From: Streptomyces platensis
GTDB taxonomy: Bacteria; Actinomycetota; Actinomycetes; Streptomycetales; Streptomycetaceae
Direction: 5' to 3'
Assembly: GCF_008704855.1 (NCBI RefSeq)
Contig: NZ_CP023691.1
Span: 3,534,001-3,598,000 of the forward strand
Length of the DNA stretch: 64,000 nt
Shown: piece after piece, positions 27,525 through 37,756 of the stretch
Layout of the letters: every line of letters starts with the position of its first letter
Numbering within the stretch: position 1 is the first letter of the stretch
Position numbers and translations under genes: made by a program
The notes under the pieces: model-generated
Told to the model about the DNA's origin: nothing
The model's database searches: none
The model's input: the letters and a program-made list of their open reading frames with translations, nothing else

Positions 27525-28660
27525 TCGGTGATCGTTCCTCGCAGGTAGCCGGCGGCATGAGCGGCGCGCTCGCGCACGTCGGCCAGGTCGTCGCCGTAGG
27601 TGTTGACGTGTCCGACCTTGCGGCCGGGCTTCACATCCTTGCCGTACATATGGATCTTCAACTGCGGGTCCCGCGCCATGCAATGCAGGTACGCGTAATA
27701 CATGTCGGGGTAGTCGCCGCCGAGGACGTTGGCCATCACCGTCCAGCGGGCGCGCGGGCGCGGATCGCCGAGCGGGAGGTCGAGCACGGCCCGGACGTGG
27801 TTGGCGAACTGCGAGGTGATCGCGCCGTCCTGGGTCCAGTGGCCGGAGTTGTGCGGGCGCATGGCGAGCTCGTTGACGAGGATCCGGCCGTCGGCGGTCT
27901 CGAAGAGCTCGACGGCCAGATGACCGACGACTCCCAGCTCCTGGGCGATGCGCAACGCCAGCTCCTGGGCCTGGCCGGCCAGCTCCGAGTCGAGGCCGGG
28001 GGCGGGCGCGATCACGGTGTCGCAGACGCCGTCGACCTGGATGGACTCCACGACCGGGTAGGCAACGGCCTGGCCGTGCGGGGAACGGACGATGTTGGCC
28101 GCCAGCTCGCGGACGAAATCGACCTTTTCCTCCGCGAGGACGGGCACCCCGGCACGGAACGGCTCGGCGGCGTCCTTGGAGGATCGTACGACCCAGACCC
28201 CCTTGCCGTCATAGCCGCCGCGGACGGTCTTGAGGATCACCGGAAACCCGTCCCCCTCGGCCGCGAAGCGCTCCACGTCCGCAGGGTCGGAGACGATGCG
28301 GTGCCGTGGGCAGGGCACGTCGATCGCGTCCAGCTTCGCCCGCATCACCCCCTTGTCCTGGGCGTGCACCAGCGCGTCGGGACCGGGCCGGACGGGGATG
28401 CCGTCGGCCTCCAGAGCCCGCAAATGCTCGGCGGGAACGTGCTCGTGATCGAAGGTGATCACATCGCAGCCACGGGCGAAGGCGCGCAGCGTGTCCAGAT
28501 CGCGGTAGTCGCCAATGACGACATCACCGACCACCTGAGCCGCGGAATCCTGCGGAGTGTCGCTGAGGAGCTTGAACTTGATGCCGAGGGGGATACCCGC
28601 CTCGTGGGTCATACGGGCGAGCTGACCGCCGCCGACCATGCCGACTACCGGGAACGTCAC
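27521..28660 (-). CDS. purK: N5-carboxyaminoimidazole ribonucleotide synthase
   Basis: A 379-residue ATP-grasp enzyme that carboxylates AIR with bicarbonate and ATP. It begins [17 protein letters not shown] with a glycine-rich loop, and has [20 protein letters not shown] (ATP-grasp) and [15 protein letters not shown] (metal/AIR binding). The GTG at 28660 is preceded by a G-run and is the usual start of the family; a longer upstream frame lacks coding character. It is first in the operon with purE. Confidence 0.95.
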   Translation of the reverse strand: MTFPVVGMVGGGQLARMTHEAGIPLGIKFKLLSDTPQDSAAQVVGDVVIGDYRDLDTLRAFARGCDVITFDHEHVPAEHLRALEADGIPVRPGPDALVHAQDKGVMRAKLDAIDVPCPRHRIVSDPADVERFAAEGDGFPVILKTVRGGYDGKGVWVVRSSKDAAEPFRAGVPVLAEEKVDFVRELAANIVRSPHGQAVAYPVVESIQVDGVCDTVIAPAPGLDSELAGQAQELALRIAQELGVVGHLAVELFETADGRILVNELAMRPHNSGHWTQDGAITSQFANHVRAVLDLPLGDPRPRARWTVMANVLGGDYPDMYYAYLHCMARDPQLKIHMYGKDVKPGRKVGHVNTYGDDLADVRERAAHAAGYLRGTITE

Positions 28661-28825
28661 GCCCCCCAGGGTATCCGCCCGGCTCCGCTGCCCCGATACC
28701 GGCTTGGATGATCCTCTGAGTTCGCGCGTTCGAAGCGGGCCGATGGAAGATCGACACCGGCCCCGGCGCCCGTGCCGGGGTGCGGGACCGGCGCCCGGAG
28801 CGGGCCCGGCACAAGGGGAGGCCGG

Positions 28826-29251
28826 ATGGAGCACAGCGGCATATCGAGGGGCACCAGGACGCTGGTGATCGTCGTCGCGATCACCGCGCTGCTGATCGCC
28901 CTGCACTCCGTTTTCAGCCAGTTGTCCGCGCCGGAGGTCTATGACGCGGACGACACCGAGATCGTGGTCTCCCCCGGTGACCGCTTCAGCGTGCGGGTCA
29001 CCGACGACGCCGCCGGCGGCTACCGCTGGATCATCGCCGAGCCGCGCCCCGACCCGGCCGTCCTCAAAGCCACCGGCGGACACCTGGCCACCGGCGGCCC
29101 GCCGCCCGCCGGGCCCGCCCGCTACCTGGCCTTCGAGGCCGTCCGCGCGGGCCGTACGGACTTACGGCTGCTGCGCTGCCGACGCTGCGGCCCCGGCGCG
29201 GCCGACGAAGCGGGCGCCCGGAGCCTCAATTTCCGTGTCACCGTCGGCTGA
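28826..29251 (+). CDS. Membrane-anchored chagasin-like (I42) domain protein
   Basis: A 141-residue protein with one N-terminal membrane helix (TLVIVVAITALLIALHSVF, about 12-30) and an external domain resembling the I42 cysteine-protease inhibitors: VVSPGDRFSVRVTDDAAGGYRWII matches the first inhibitory loop (usually NPTTGYxW), and RYLAFEAVRAGRTDLRLLRCR matches the later strands. The canonical third loop (RPW) is not obvious, so inhibitor activity is uncertain. GGGGAGG precedes the ATG. It is divergent from purK. Confidence 0.6.
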   Translation: MEHSGISRGTRTLVIVVAITALLIALHSVFSQLSAPEVYDADDTEIVVSPGDRFSVRVTDDAAGGYRWIIAEPRPDPAVLKATGGHLATGGPPPAGPARYLAFEAVRAGRTDLRLLRCRRCGPGAADEAGARSLNFRVTVG

Positions 29252-29388
29252 CCCGGCCGGCCCTTCTGGGGTTGCCCGCGCCCCCGTCGTGTGGCAGGCA
29301 CTCGCCTCGGGGCGTGGTTAGCATGAGGGAGCGGACCCGGGTTGACGGCCCGCGGAGACCGCATACGACGGGGAGCTGAACGATCACC

Positions 29389-29898
29389 ATGAGTGAACGG
29401 AGCGCACTGCGGTCGCGGCTGGAGGCGCTCACTCGTGAACTGGTGAAGTTCGGCGCGGTCGGCGGCGCGGGGGTCGTGGTCAACTTCGCGGTGTTCAACC
29501 TCGTACGGCAGCTGACCGAGGTGCCCGTCGTCCGGGCCAGCATCATCGCGACGGTCGTGGCGACCGGCACCAACTACCTCGGCTACCGCTACTTCACCTA
29601 CCGCGACCGCGACAAGCGGGGCCGCACCAAGGAGCTGACGCTCTTCCTGCTGTTCAGCGCGATCGGCCTGGTGATCGAGAACGGCCTGCTCTACGTCGCG
29701 ACCTACGGCTTCCACTGGGACAGCCCGCTCCAGAACAACGTCTTCAAGTTCCTCGGCATCGGCGTCGCCACGCTCTTCCGCTTCTGGTCCTACCGCACCT
29801 GGGTCTTCCGTACGCTGCCCGCGCGCGAGGCCATAGAGACGGCCGAGTCCTTCCTCGCCGACGGCTCCCGGCGCCCGCGCAGTTCCTCCCGCAAGTAG
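29389..29898 (+). CDS. GtrA family membrane protein
   Basis: A 169-residue protein with four membrane helices (FGAVGGAGVVVNFAVFNLV, ASIIATVVATGTNYLGYRYF, LTLFLLFSAIGLVIENGLLYV, FKFLGIGVATLFRFWSYRTWVF). The pattern FGAVGGAG...NYLGYRYFTYRDR...FRFWSYRTWVFR is typical of GtrA, a family linked to moving or presenting lipid-linked sugars at the membrane. It is adjacent to no dedicated glycosyltransferase, so the partner is unknown. It converges with the histidine kinase gene. Confidence 0.9.
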   Translation: MSERSALRSRLEALTRELVKFGAVGGAGVVVNFAVFNLVRQLTEVPVVRASIIATVVATGTNYLGYRYFTYRDRDKRGRTKELTLFLLFSAIGLVIENGLLYVATYGFHWDSPLQNNVFKFLGIGVATLFRFWSYRTWVFRTLPAREAIETAESFLADGSRRPRSSSRK

Positions 29899-29935
29899 CC
29901 CGGCGCGCTCCGGCCCGGCCGCGCGCGCCCGCCGC

Positions 29936-31183
29936 TCACTCCTCGGTGGGCTCCGCCTCCCGGGCCAGGAACAGCGCGAAGACCGGCGGATGCTGCTGGA
30001 GCAGCTCCAGCCGGCCGCCGTCCGCCTCCGCCAGATCCCGTGCGACGGCCAGCCCCAGCCCGGTGGAGTTGCGGCCGGACACGGTCCGCTCGAAGACCCG
30101 TGAGCCGAGGTCCGCCGGCACCCCGGGCCCGGCGTCGGTGACCTCGACGACCGCCTGGTTGCCGGTGACCCGGGTCCGCAGCGCGACCGTCCCGTCGCCG
30201 TGCATCAGGGAGTTCTCGATCAGGGTGGCCAGTACCTGGGCGACCGCGCCGGGGGTGCCGACGGCCCGCAGCCCCTTCTTGCCGGAGCGCACGATGGCCC
30301 GTCCCGCGCTGCGGTAGGCCGGCCGCCACTCCTCGATCTGCTGCTTGACCACCTCGTCCAGGTCGAAGGCGACCGCCGAGCCGCTGCGCGGGTCCCGGGA
30401 GTTGGTCAGCAGCCGCTGGACCACATCCGTCAGCCGCTCCACCTGCGCCAGCGCGATGGTGGCCTCTTCCTTCACGGTGTCCGGATCGTCGGTGAGGGTG
30501 ATCTCCTCCAGCCGCATGGACAGCGCGGTCAGCGGCGTCCGCAGCTGGTGGGAGGCGTCCGCGGCCAGCCGCCGCTCGGCGGTCAGCATCCGGGCGATCC
30601 GCTCCGCGCTGGCGTCCAGCACATCGGCGACCCGGTCCAGTTCCTGGACGCCGTAGCGGCGGTGGCGCGGGCGGGGGTCGCCGGAGCCCAGCCGCTCGGC
30701 GGTCTCCGCGAGGTCGGTGAGCGGCGCGGTCAGCCGGCGGCCCTGGCGGACGGCCAGGATCACCGCCGCGATGATCGCCAGCAGTGCCACGGCGAGAATG
30801 ACCAGCAGCGTCCGGCCGATCTCCGCGCTGACCATGGAGCGGGACTCCTGGACCGCGACGGACTCACCGCGGTCGCCGCGCACCCGGGACTCGATGACAT
30901 CGCCCGAGGGCCGCTTCCCGATCTCGATCGGCGTCTTGCCGGGCACCGAGATCCGCGCGTACCGCTTGGCGGTGATCTGCTCGGAGAGGATGTCCGGGGT
31001 GATCTTCTCGCCGCTGCCCAGCCGGCTCTCCACTATCCCGACGAGCCGGATCGCCTCGGACGCGACGCTCTCCTGCGCACCGGCCTCGATGGTGCGGGTC
31101 TCGACGATGACGAGCGAGACACCGAAGACGGCGATCACGACGAGCACCACGGCGAGCGTGGAGTTGATCAGGCGGCGGCGCAC
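29936..31183 (-). CDS. Two-component sensor histidine kinase
   Basis: A 415-residue kinase: transmembrane helix 1 at about 8-27, an extracellular region of roughly 95 residues, helix 2 at about 125-145, a HAMP linker, a HisKA domain with the phospho-acceptor His212 in ADASHQLRTPLT, and a HATPase domain (TLIENSLMHG N-box, VTDAGPGVP G1-box, GLGLAVARDL G2-box). The GTG start is 16 nt downstream of the response regulator stop, so the two form an operon. The signal is unknown. Confidence 0.93.
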   Translation of the reverse strand: MRRRLINSTLAVVLVVIAVFGVSLVIVETRTIEAGAQESVASEAIRLVGIVESRLGSGEKITPDILSEQITAKRYARISVPGKTPIEIGKRPSGDVIESRVRGDRGESVAVQESRSMVSAEIGRTLLVILAVALLAIIAAVILAVRQGRRLTAPLTDLAETAERLGSGDPRPRHRRYGVQELDRVADVLDASAERIARMLTAERRLAADASHQLRTPLTALSMRLEEITLTDDPDTVKEEATIALAQVERLTDVVQRLLTNSRDPRSGSAVAFDLDEVVKQQIEEWRPAYRSAGRAIVRSGKKGLRAVGTPGAVAQVLATLIENSLMHGDGTVALRTRVTGNQAVVEVTDAGPGVPADLGSRVFERTVSGRNSTGLGLAVARDLAEADGGRLELLQQHPPVFALFLAREAEPTEE

Positions 31184-31199
31184 GGGTCAGCGGCTCTTT

Positions 31200-31880
<681 letters not shown>

Positions 31881-32384
31881 GGCCCGATGGTAGTCCGATG
31901 TACCGGCGCCGAGGGGCGGACCAGCGCGGATGGCCGACGACGGACCGTTCCTGCACCGATAGGGCCCTGAGCTGCACAAGCCTCGGGCGCGCGCGAGAGC
32001 GCGTGAGCGAACGGCCGGCGCAGATGGTTCCCCTCGGCGGTGTGACCGTTGTCTCACGCAGCCCCTCCCTGACAGAACGAGTCGTATGGTGGATGAACGT
32101 CCGTCGCACATTCCGGGACCTTTGACTCTCAACTGACGTCATCGGTCCCTCGTTGTGTCCGGGACCGCCACCAACGGCCCCGTCACACAGTGATCGACCT
32201 GCCGACCGGGTCCGGCGCGCTTGCCCCACGGGGGCGTGGATTCTGGGGTATGACCGTCCTGCCGGCCCTGAGGGTGCCGAACCTCCCGGACGTGGAGGCG
32301 GGCGGGACTACCCGGTGCCGGTCACCCCCCCACCCGGGCGCGTATCGCCGTGCGAACGCGTCCCGTAGCAGCAAGGAAGCATCC
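31881..32384. other. 504-bp intergenic region between response regulator and POT transporter
   Basis: This region holds the divergent promoters of the two-component operon and the peptide transporter. A TTGACT (32121-32126) on the plus strand is a possible -35 but no convincing -10 follows at 16-18 nt. No gene with good codon bias was found. Confidence 0.35.
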
Positions 32385-33890
32385 ATGGCGTCCAGCCTGA
32401 CGAAGGACGCTGCTCAGCAGGGGAACCCTGCGCAGGGCGGCAAAACCTTCTTCGGCCACCCCCGCGGACTGGCCACTCTCTTCATGACCGAGATGTGGGA
32501 GCGCTTCAGCTTCTACGGCATGAAAGCACTCCTCCCGCTGTATCTGATCGCGCCCGGCGGCATGCATATGCCGGCCACCACGGCCACCGCGATCTACTCC
32601 GTGTACATGGCGATGGTCTATCTGCTCGCCATGCCGGGCGGTTGGATGGCCGACCGCTTCTGGGGACCGCGCAAGACGGTCGCCATCGGCGCCGGAGTGG
32701 TCATCGCGGGCCACATCACGCTGGCCCTGCCCACCTCGGCGAGCTTCTTCGCCGGTCTCATACTGGTCGCGCTGGGCTCCGGCCTGCTGAAGGCGAACAT
32801 CTCCACGATGGTCGGCCACCTCTATGACGGCCCGGAGGACCCGCGCCGTGACGGTGGCTTCACGCTCTTCTACATCGGCATCAACCTCGGCGCCTTCCTG
32901 GCCCCGCTGAGCATCGGCACCGTCGGCGAGAAGGTCAACTGGCACTTCGGGTTCACGCTTGCCGCCGTCGGCATGGCGCTCGGCCTCGCCCAGTTCCTGC
33001 TCGGCACCCGCCATCTGAGCGCGGAGAGCAACGTCGTCGCCCAGCCCGCGACGCCCCAGGAGCGGGCTTCCGCACTGCGCAAGGGCCTGATCTGGCTGAT
33101 CGTCGCGGCCGTGTTCTACACCGTGCTCGCGCTGACCGGGAACTTCGCCAACTGGGCGCTGATGCCGATCACCATCGCCGGTCTGGTCATCCCGATCGCG
33201 GTGCTGGCCCGTATGAAGCGCGACAAGGAGCTCACGGACCTCGAACAGTCCAAGCTCTCGGGCTACATCTGGTTCTTCGTGGTCGCCGCCATCTTCTGGA
33301 TGATCTACGACCAGAACGGCTCGACGCTGTCGATCTTCGGTGAGAACTCCACCACGAACGACCTGCTGGGCTTCCACTTCCCGACGTCCTGGTACCAGTC
33401 GCTGAACCCGATCTTCATCATGGCGCTGGCCCCGCTGGTGGCCTCGGCGTGGCTGTGGCTGAACAAGCGCGGCAAGGAGCCGAGCACCGCCGTCAAGTTC
33501 GCGTCCAGCCTCGCGCTGATCGGCGTCTCGTTCGGCGTCTTCCTCATCCCGCTGATCGACACCGCCGCCAACGGCGGCAAGGTCAGCCCGATGTGGCTGG
33601 TGGCGATCTACTTCGTCCAGACCGTCGGTGAGCTGTGCCTCTCCCCGGTCGGCCTGTCGGTCACCACGAAGATGGCGCCCGCCAAGTACGGCTCCCAGAT
33701 GATGGGTGTCTGGTTCCTCGCGGTCACCGCGGGCGACTCGGTGGCGGGTCTGCTGACCTCGCCGCAGCTGAACGTCGACCTGAACACCTCGTTCTCGGTC
33801 GCCGTCGAGGCCTGCCTCGCGGTCCTCGCCGGCGTCGGCATCTGGACGTCCCGCAAGCGGGTCAAGCAGATGATGGGCAGCGTCAACTGA
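32385..33890 (+). CDS. POT/PTR family proton-coupled peptide transporter
   Basis: A 501-residue major-facilitator protein with about 14 hydrophobic segments. The family signature ExxERFxYYG appears as TEMWERFSFYGMKALLPLYL (about 26-45), which contains the proton-coupling Glu-Arg. GGFTLFYIGINLGAFLAPL matches the second PTR signature. It should import di- and tripeptides with protons. ATG 32385 with AAGGAAG upstream is preferred. A strong hairpin follows the gene at 33913-33949. Confidence 0.93.
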   Translation: MASSLTKDAAQQGNPAQGGKTFFGHPRGLATLFMTEMWERFSFYGMKALLPLYLIAPGGMHMPATTATAIYSVYMAMVYLLAMPGGWMADRFWGPRKTVAIGAGVVIAGHITLALPTSASFFAGLILVALGSGLLKANISTMVGHLYDGPEDPRRDGGFTLFYIGINLGAFLAPLSIGTVGEKVNWHFGFTLAAVGMALGLAQFLLGTRHLSAESNVVAQPATPQERASALRKGLIWLIVAAVFYTVLALTGNFANWALMPITIAGLVIPIAVLARMKRDKELTDLEQSKLSGYIWFFVVAAIFWMIYDQNGSTLSIFGENSTTNDLLGFHFPTSWYQSLNPIFIMALAPLVASAWLWLNKRGKEPSTAVKFASSLALIGVSFGVFLIPLIDTAANGGKVSPMWLVAIYFVQTVGELCLSPVGLSVTTKMAPAKYGSQMMGVWFLAVTAGDSVAGLLTSPQLNVDLNTSFSVAVEACLAVLAGVGIWTSRKRVKQMMGSVN

Positions 33891-33912
33891 CGCCTGCCGG
33901 CCCCGCACAACG

Positions 33913-33949
33913 GAAGGGGGCGTCGCACCACCGGTGCGACGCCCCCTTC
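33913..33949. terminator. Bidirectional terminator between POT transporter and LAETG protein genes
   Basis: A perfect 17-bp stem, GAAGGGGGCGTCGCACC (33913-33929) with its complement at 33933-33949, and a 3-nt ACC loop. It lies between two convergent stop codons (33890 and 33973). Confidence 0.88.
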
Positions 33950-33972
33950 GTGTGTGCCGTGGACGTACCGGG

Positions 33973-35391
33973 TCAGCGGACCTGCGTCCGGCGCCGCGGC
34001 AGGAACGTGAACACCGCGCCGCCCAGCAGGATCACGGTGCCGGCGACGAGGCCGAGCGCGGTGAGCGCGCCGTGGTCGCTCGCACCGGTCTCGGCGAGGC
34101 CGCCGCTGCTGCCGCCCGAGACACCGGCCGGTCCGGCGCTGCCGCCGGAGGCCGCCGCGCCGCCGGCACCGCCCGCCGAACCGCCGGACGTACCGCCCGG
34201 CTGCGCCGAGGTGTCCAGGGCGAGCGAGACGCCCGGGTCCTTCTCCGGGGTGCAGGTGGTGGTCGTCCCGAGGGCGTTGACGGTGAGCACGCCCGGGGTG
34301 AGCGTGGCCTTGCCGGTGGCCCCCGGCTTGTAGGTGCCCTTCAGATCAGGGATCTCGATCGGCTGGCCCGACTTGATGGGCCCGGCGTTCGTCGGCCCCT
34401 CGACCTTCACCGACCCCTTGTCCGCGCCGCCGACCTTGACGGCCATCGACGGCTTGACCGAGCCCTTGGGGATGTCCGCCGGGCTGTCCATGACGGACTT
34501 GCTGAACTTGACCGTCAGGTCGTAACCGCCGCCCTTCTTCACGGCGTTGATCCGGACCGGCGAGGTCGCCTTCTTGTCCCCGATCGGCGTCTTGCAGGCG
34601 TAGGGGACCTCGATCTCCTTGCCCTGGTAGGCGGTGCCGTCGGGGTCGCCGCCGGAGCCGCCGGAGGTCGAACCGCCGGACGAGCCGGCGGACGTACCGC
34701 CGTCGGTGCCGCCCCCGGAGGACGTCCCCGCCGAACCGCCGCCCGTGGTGGTGCCGCCGGTCGTCCCCGTCGTGCTGCCGCCGGTGGTGCCCGACGTGGT
34801 CCCGGACGTGCCGCCGCCGGTCGTGCCGCCGGAACCGCCCCCGCCGTCGGTCACCTTGATGGTCACCGCGGGCTGCACCGTCTCCTTCGGCGAGCACTTG
34901 GTGTCCGTCGAGATCGGCTGGTTGACGTTGATGTTGTAGAAGCCGGGCGTCAGGGTGACCTCACCCGGCTTCGCCAGCTTGAGCTTGCCCTTCATGTCGG
35001 ACAGCTTCATCGCGCCGCCCTTGGGGATCGGCGGATTCTTCCGCGGCCCCTGCATCGCCAGATCGCCGGTCTGGGCCCCGGCCACCTTGATCGTGCCGGT
35101 CGGCTGGACGGTGTTCTCCCCCAGATCGAGGATGTCGGGGTTCTTGGAGGCCCCCTCGACGGTCTTCCAGACCACCTCGATCTCCTCGCCGACCTTCGCC
35201 GTCGCCGGCGCGCTGACCGCCACCTTCGTGGTGCCCTGGATCGGCGGCAGCCCGGATATCGGCGGCGGCAGACACTCCGTCTTGTACGACACCTCCGCGG
35301 CCTGGGCGGTCCCGGCCGCGGTCATGATGCCCGCACCCGCGAGCACCAGCGCGGCCGTCGCGGCCACCGCGGCTCTCCTCCGTTGCCTCAT
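33973..35391 (-). CDS. Sortase-anchored surface protein (LAETG) with duplicated module
   Basis: A 472-residue secreted protein: signal peptide 1-32 (ending AQA-AEV), two copies of a roughly 130-residue beta-rich module separated by a long Gly/Thr/Ser-rich linker (about 180-250), a second Gly-rich spacer, then the sorting signal LAETG at 432-436, a hydrophobic helix and RRRTQVR. LAxTG is the motif used by actinobacterial class E sortases (as for long chaplins). The second module (CKTPIGDKKATSP ... GTTTTCTPEKDPG) is clearly homologous to the LPQTG protein encoded upstream. The ATG overlaps the previous stop as TGATG. I do not recognise the module's function. Confidence 0.88.
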   Translation of the reverse strand: MRQRRRAAVAATAALVLAGAGIMTAAGTAQAAEVSYKTECLPPPISGLPPIQGTTKVAVSAPATAKVGEEIEVVWKTVEGASKNPDILDLGENTVQPTGTIKVAGAQTGDLAMQGPRKNPPIPKGGAMKLSDMKGKLKLAKPGEVTLTPGFYNINVNQPISTDTKCSPKETVQPAVTIKVTDGGGGSGGTTGGGTSGTTSGTTGGSTTGTTGGTTTGGGSAGTSSGGGTDGGTSAGSSGGSTSGGSGGDPDGTAYQGKEIEVPYACKTPIGDKKATSPVRINAVKKGGGYDLTVKFSKSVMDSPADIPKGSVKPSMAVKVGGADKGSVKVEGPTNAGPIKSGQPIEIPDLKGTYKPGATGKATLTPGVLTVNALGTTTTCTPEKDPGVSLALDTSAQPGGTSGGSAGGAGGAAASGGSAGPAGVSGGSSGGLAETGASDHGALTALGLVAGTVILLGGAVFTFLPRRRTQVR

Positions 35392-36656
35392 CACGCAGAA
35401 CCTTTCGACGTCGGTCGTTCGGTTGATGTGGTGGTGGACGGTGCGGTGTCCGGGGTGAACCACGGCAGCGCGGCGGAGTCGTCCGGCGTACCGGTGCCGT
35501 CTCCGGTGCGCTCCCGCGCGGTTCGGTTCCTGATGCGTTTTCCGGCCGCGCCGGGCGGCCGGCCGGCGGCGTGGGTGCGTCCGGCCGGCCGCGGCCGGCC
35601 CGCGGAGCGCCCGTGGTCCCGGCCCGGCAGGTGCGGGCGGACCCGGTCCACGACGGCCATCCCGATGCGGAACACCGCCGTCGGGACCACCACGCAGAGC
35701 AGCACCCAGAACAGCGTCACGCCCCAGGGCCTGCCGACCCCCCAGGGCTGCTCGACCAGGACCTTGCCGCCGTATTTGAGGGAGACCAGATAGTCCCCGT
35801 GCGCGCCGGCCGGCAGCTCGACCGGCAGCCTGACCTCGGCCTTCTTCCCGGCGGGGACGGTCCCCCGCCATTGCTGCTCCGCCCATCGGGGCGCGAAGAC
35901 GCCGTGGGAGGTGCCGACCTGGAAGACCGGGTCCTTGGCCGGCACCGGGCCGAGATTGCCGACGGTGACCCGCAACTCGCGCTGCGCCGGGGCGCCGAAC
36001 CAGGTCAGCAGGTTGCTGCTGCCCGTCAGCCGGGGCTGGGCGACGACCGCCAGCCGGCCACCGGTGGGCTCCTTGGGCAGCGGCGCCACCGGGTGGCCGG
36101 CCACGGTGAACGGCGCCTCCGCGTCGGCCGCCGCACCGGTCACGGTCGCCACATGCACCACACAGGGACAGGGCTTGGGCGGTTCGGCGACCGGAAGCTT
36201 CCGGCGGAACGCTCCGTGCGCATCCGTGGTGACGGCACGCCCGTCGCCGTTGGCACAGGCGTTGGTGCCGCCGATCATGTTCTGTCCGCAGATCAGCAGC
36301 GTGAGCAGCGCCTTGGGCCGCCAGCCGCGGCCGGTGACGGTGACGCTGCCGCCCTTGCCCGCCTCCTTGGCGGAGAGCCGGACGGTGGGTTTGCCGTCGG
36401 CGGCGGTGACGTACGGGGCAAAGGCATACGGGACTTGGGCTGAGGCATACCGGGCGTGGGCGGCGGCGTACGGAGCGGCCTGCGCGGCCGCGGCCGGCAG
36501 CAGGGCGGGCGCGAGGGCCAGACACAGCACCAGCGCGGCCGCGGCCCGCCGTCTCCCCCGCCGAACGGCACGCTCCGCCGCGCGCGCCGCCCGGAGCGTC
36601 CCCGCACGGGCCCCGCCGCTGCCCGTCGACCTGCCCGTACCCGTCTCGCCGTTCAC
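35391..36656 (-). CDS. Secreted, C-terminally membrane-anchored protein of the surface operon
   Basis: A 421-residue protein with an Arg-rich N-terminus, a signal segment (AAAALVLCLALAPALLPAAAAQA, about 40-62), an extracellular part of about 250 residues and a C-terminal helix (GVTLFWVLLCVVVPTAVFRIGMAVV) followed by a basic tail. The region TVRLSAKEAGKGGSVTVTGRGWRPKALLTLLICGQ looks Ig-like (neocarzinostatin-type), and a second Ig-like part follows (RELRVTVGNLGPVPAKDP). It has five or six Cys residues. The GTG start overlaps the previous stop (GTGA) and the stop overlaps the next start, so the four surface genes are tightly coupled. Function unknown. Confidence 0.8.
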   Translation of the reverse strand: MNGETGTGRSTGSGGARAGTLRAARAAERAVRRGRRRAAAALVLCLALAPALLPAAAAQAAPYAAAHARYASAQVPYAFAPYVTAADGKPTVRLSAKEAGKGGSVTVTGRGWRPKALLTLLICGQNMIGGTNACANGDGRAVTTDAHGAFRRKLPVAEPPKPCPCVVHVATVTGAAADAEAPFTVAGHPVAPLPKEPTGGRLAVVAQPRLTGSSNLLTWFGAPAQRELRVTVGNLGPVPAKDPVFQVGTSHGVFAPRWAEQQWRGTVPAGKKAEVRLPVELPAGAHGDYLVSLKYGGKVLVEQPWGVGRPWGVTLFWVLLCVVVPTAVFRIGMAVVDRVRPHLPGRDHGRSAGRPRPAGRTHAAGRPPGAAGKRIRNRTARERTGDGTGTPDDSAALPWFTPDTAPSTTTSTERPTSKGSA

Positions 36657-37651
36657 GCGCGCGCTCCTGATCCGCTGCTCGCCAACTCCGCTGCCGGGCC
36701 CGCCGCTTCCCCTGCGGGCGGCCGCGCCGCGCCGTCCCCGCTGCACACGGGTTCGCCGCCCCGTCCCTCGCCCGTCCCCTTGGCACGCCGTCGGCGGCGG
36801 CGGCGGACGGCCACCAGGCCACCCACGCCCGCCAGGAGGAACGCCGGCCCGGCGACGACGCCCCAGGGGAGCGCGGAGTACGAGGCGGTGGCGGACCCGT
36901 GCGCACCGCCGTCCGCGGTCACCGTGAGCCGCACCTTCACCGCGTCCAGCCCGGGCGGATCGGTCCAGGTCTCTGTCAGATCGGCACTCTGCCCGGGGGC
37001 CAGCCGGTCCGGCAGGGTGCGGGCGGCCCGCCGCAGCACCGGGCCGAAGAACCCGTCGGCGCGCACCGCGAGCCGCGGGGTGAGCACCGTGTTGCCGCGG
37101 TTGACCAGCGTGTACCGGATGACCGCCGCCCCGCCCCGGCCGCGCACCGCCACGTTCTCCACGGTCAGCGCGGCCAGCACCGGCCCGGTCACCCGCAGAT
37201 GCACCGGTACGGTGTCCCGCCCGGCCGCCCCGCGCCCCGTGCCGCCCGCGGTCGCGACCAGCGCGGCGGAGTGCTCACCGGGGGCCGCGTCCGGCGGCAC
37301 GGTCACCGTGAACGGGACGGTCGCCCGGGTGCGCGGCGGAACCGTCACCTCCTTGGCGGCGAACGCGAGCCATCCGCCGGAGCCGCGCAGCCGTACCGTG
37401 ACGGCCCGGCCGCCGGGGTTGCGCAGGGACACCCGGTCGTTCATGACGGTGCCCGGCGCGCCCGCCAGGTAGAAGTACGGGCGGTCCCGGGCGCTGGGTG
37501 CGGCCCCGTCGGCGGGCGCGGGCGCGGCGGACCAGCCCGGCGTCGCCCCCGGTGCGGCGGCCGGCCGGGCCGCGGCCGCGGCGGGGCACAGCAGCACGGC
37601 GGCGGTCGCGAGGATCGCACCGCTGACCGCTGTGCGGGTACGGAACGGCAT
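36653..37651 (-). CDS. DUF916-like secreted membrane-anchored protein
   Basis: A 332-residue protein: signal peptide (about 1-28), a beta-sandwich region with PYFYLAGAPGTVMNDRVSLRNPGG and VTVPPRTRATVPFTVTVPPDAAPGEHSAALVAT, a second beta domain, then a membrane helix (LPWGVVAGPAFLLAGVGGLVAV) and an Arg-rich cytoplasmic tail. The first part resembles DUF916, the peptidoglycan-binding domain of WxL-interacting proteins of Firmicutes. The relation is by pattern, not alignment. ATG 37651 has AGGAG 6 nt upstream. It lies between the LPQTG and the Ig-like genes and probably anchors or displays them. Confidence 0.78.
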   Translation of the reverse strand: MPFRTRTAVSGAILATAAVLLCPAAAAARPAAAPGATPGWSAAPAPADGAAPSARDRPYFYLAGAPGTVMNDRVSLRNPGGRAVTVRLRGSGGWLAFAAKEVTVPPRTRATVPFTVTVPPDAAPGEHSAALVATAGGTGRGAAGRDTVPVHLRVTGPVLAALTVENVAVRGRGGAAVIRYTLVNRGNTVLTPRLAVRADGFFGPVLRRAARTLPDRLAPGQSADLTETWTDPPGLDAVKVRLTVTADGGAHGSATASYSALPWGVVAGPAFLLAGVGGLVAVRRRRRRRAKGTGEGRGGEPVCSGDGAARPPAGEAAGPAAELASSGSGARA

Positions 37652-37756
37652 CGGCGGCTCCTGGTGCGAGGGGGTGCCTCCCCGTGCCGGCCGGGGAAGC
37701 GGGGCGTACGGGGCACGGCGGGGCACCGCGCGGGTCCTGGCCTCCCGCGCGGCGGG

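Noticed and set aside
35392..36906. Continuous open frame fusing the LAETG protein gene with upstream sequence to 36906
   Set aside because: The signal peptide at ATG 35391 and coupling to the upstream stop (TGATG) show separate genes.
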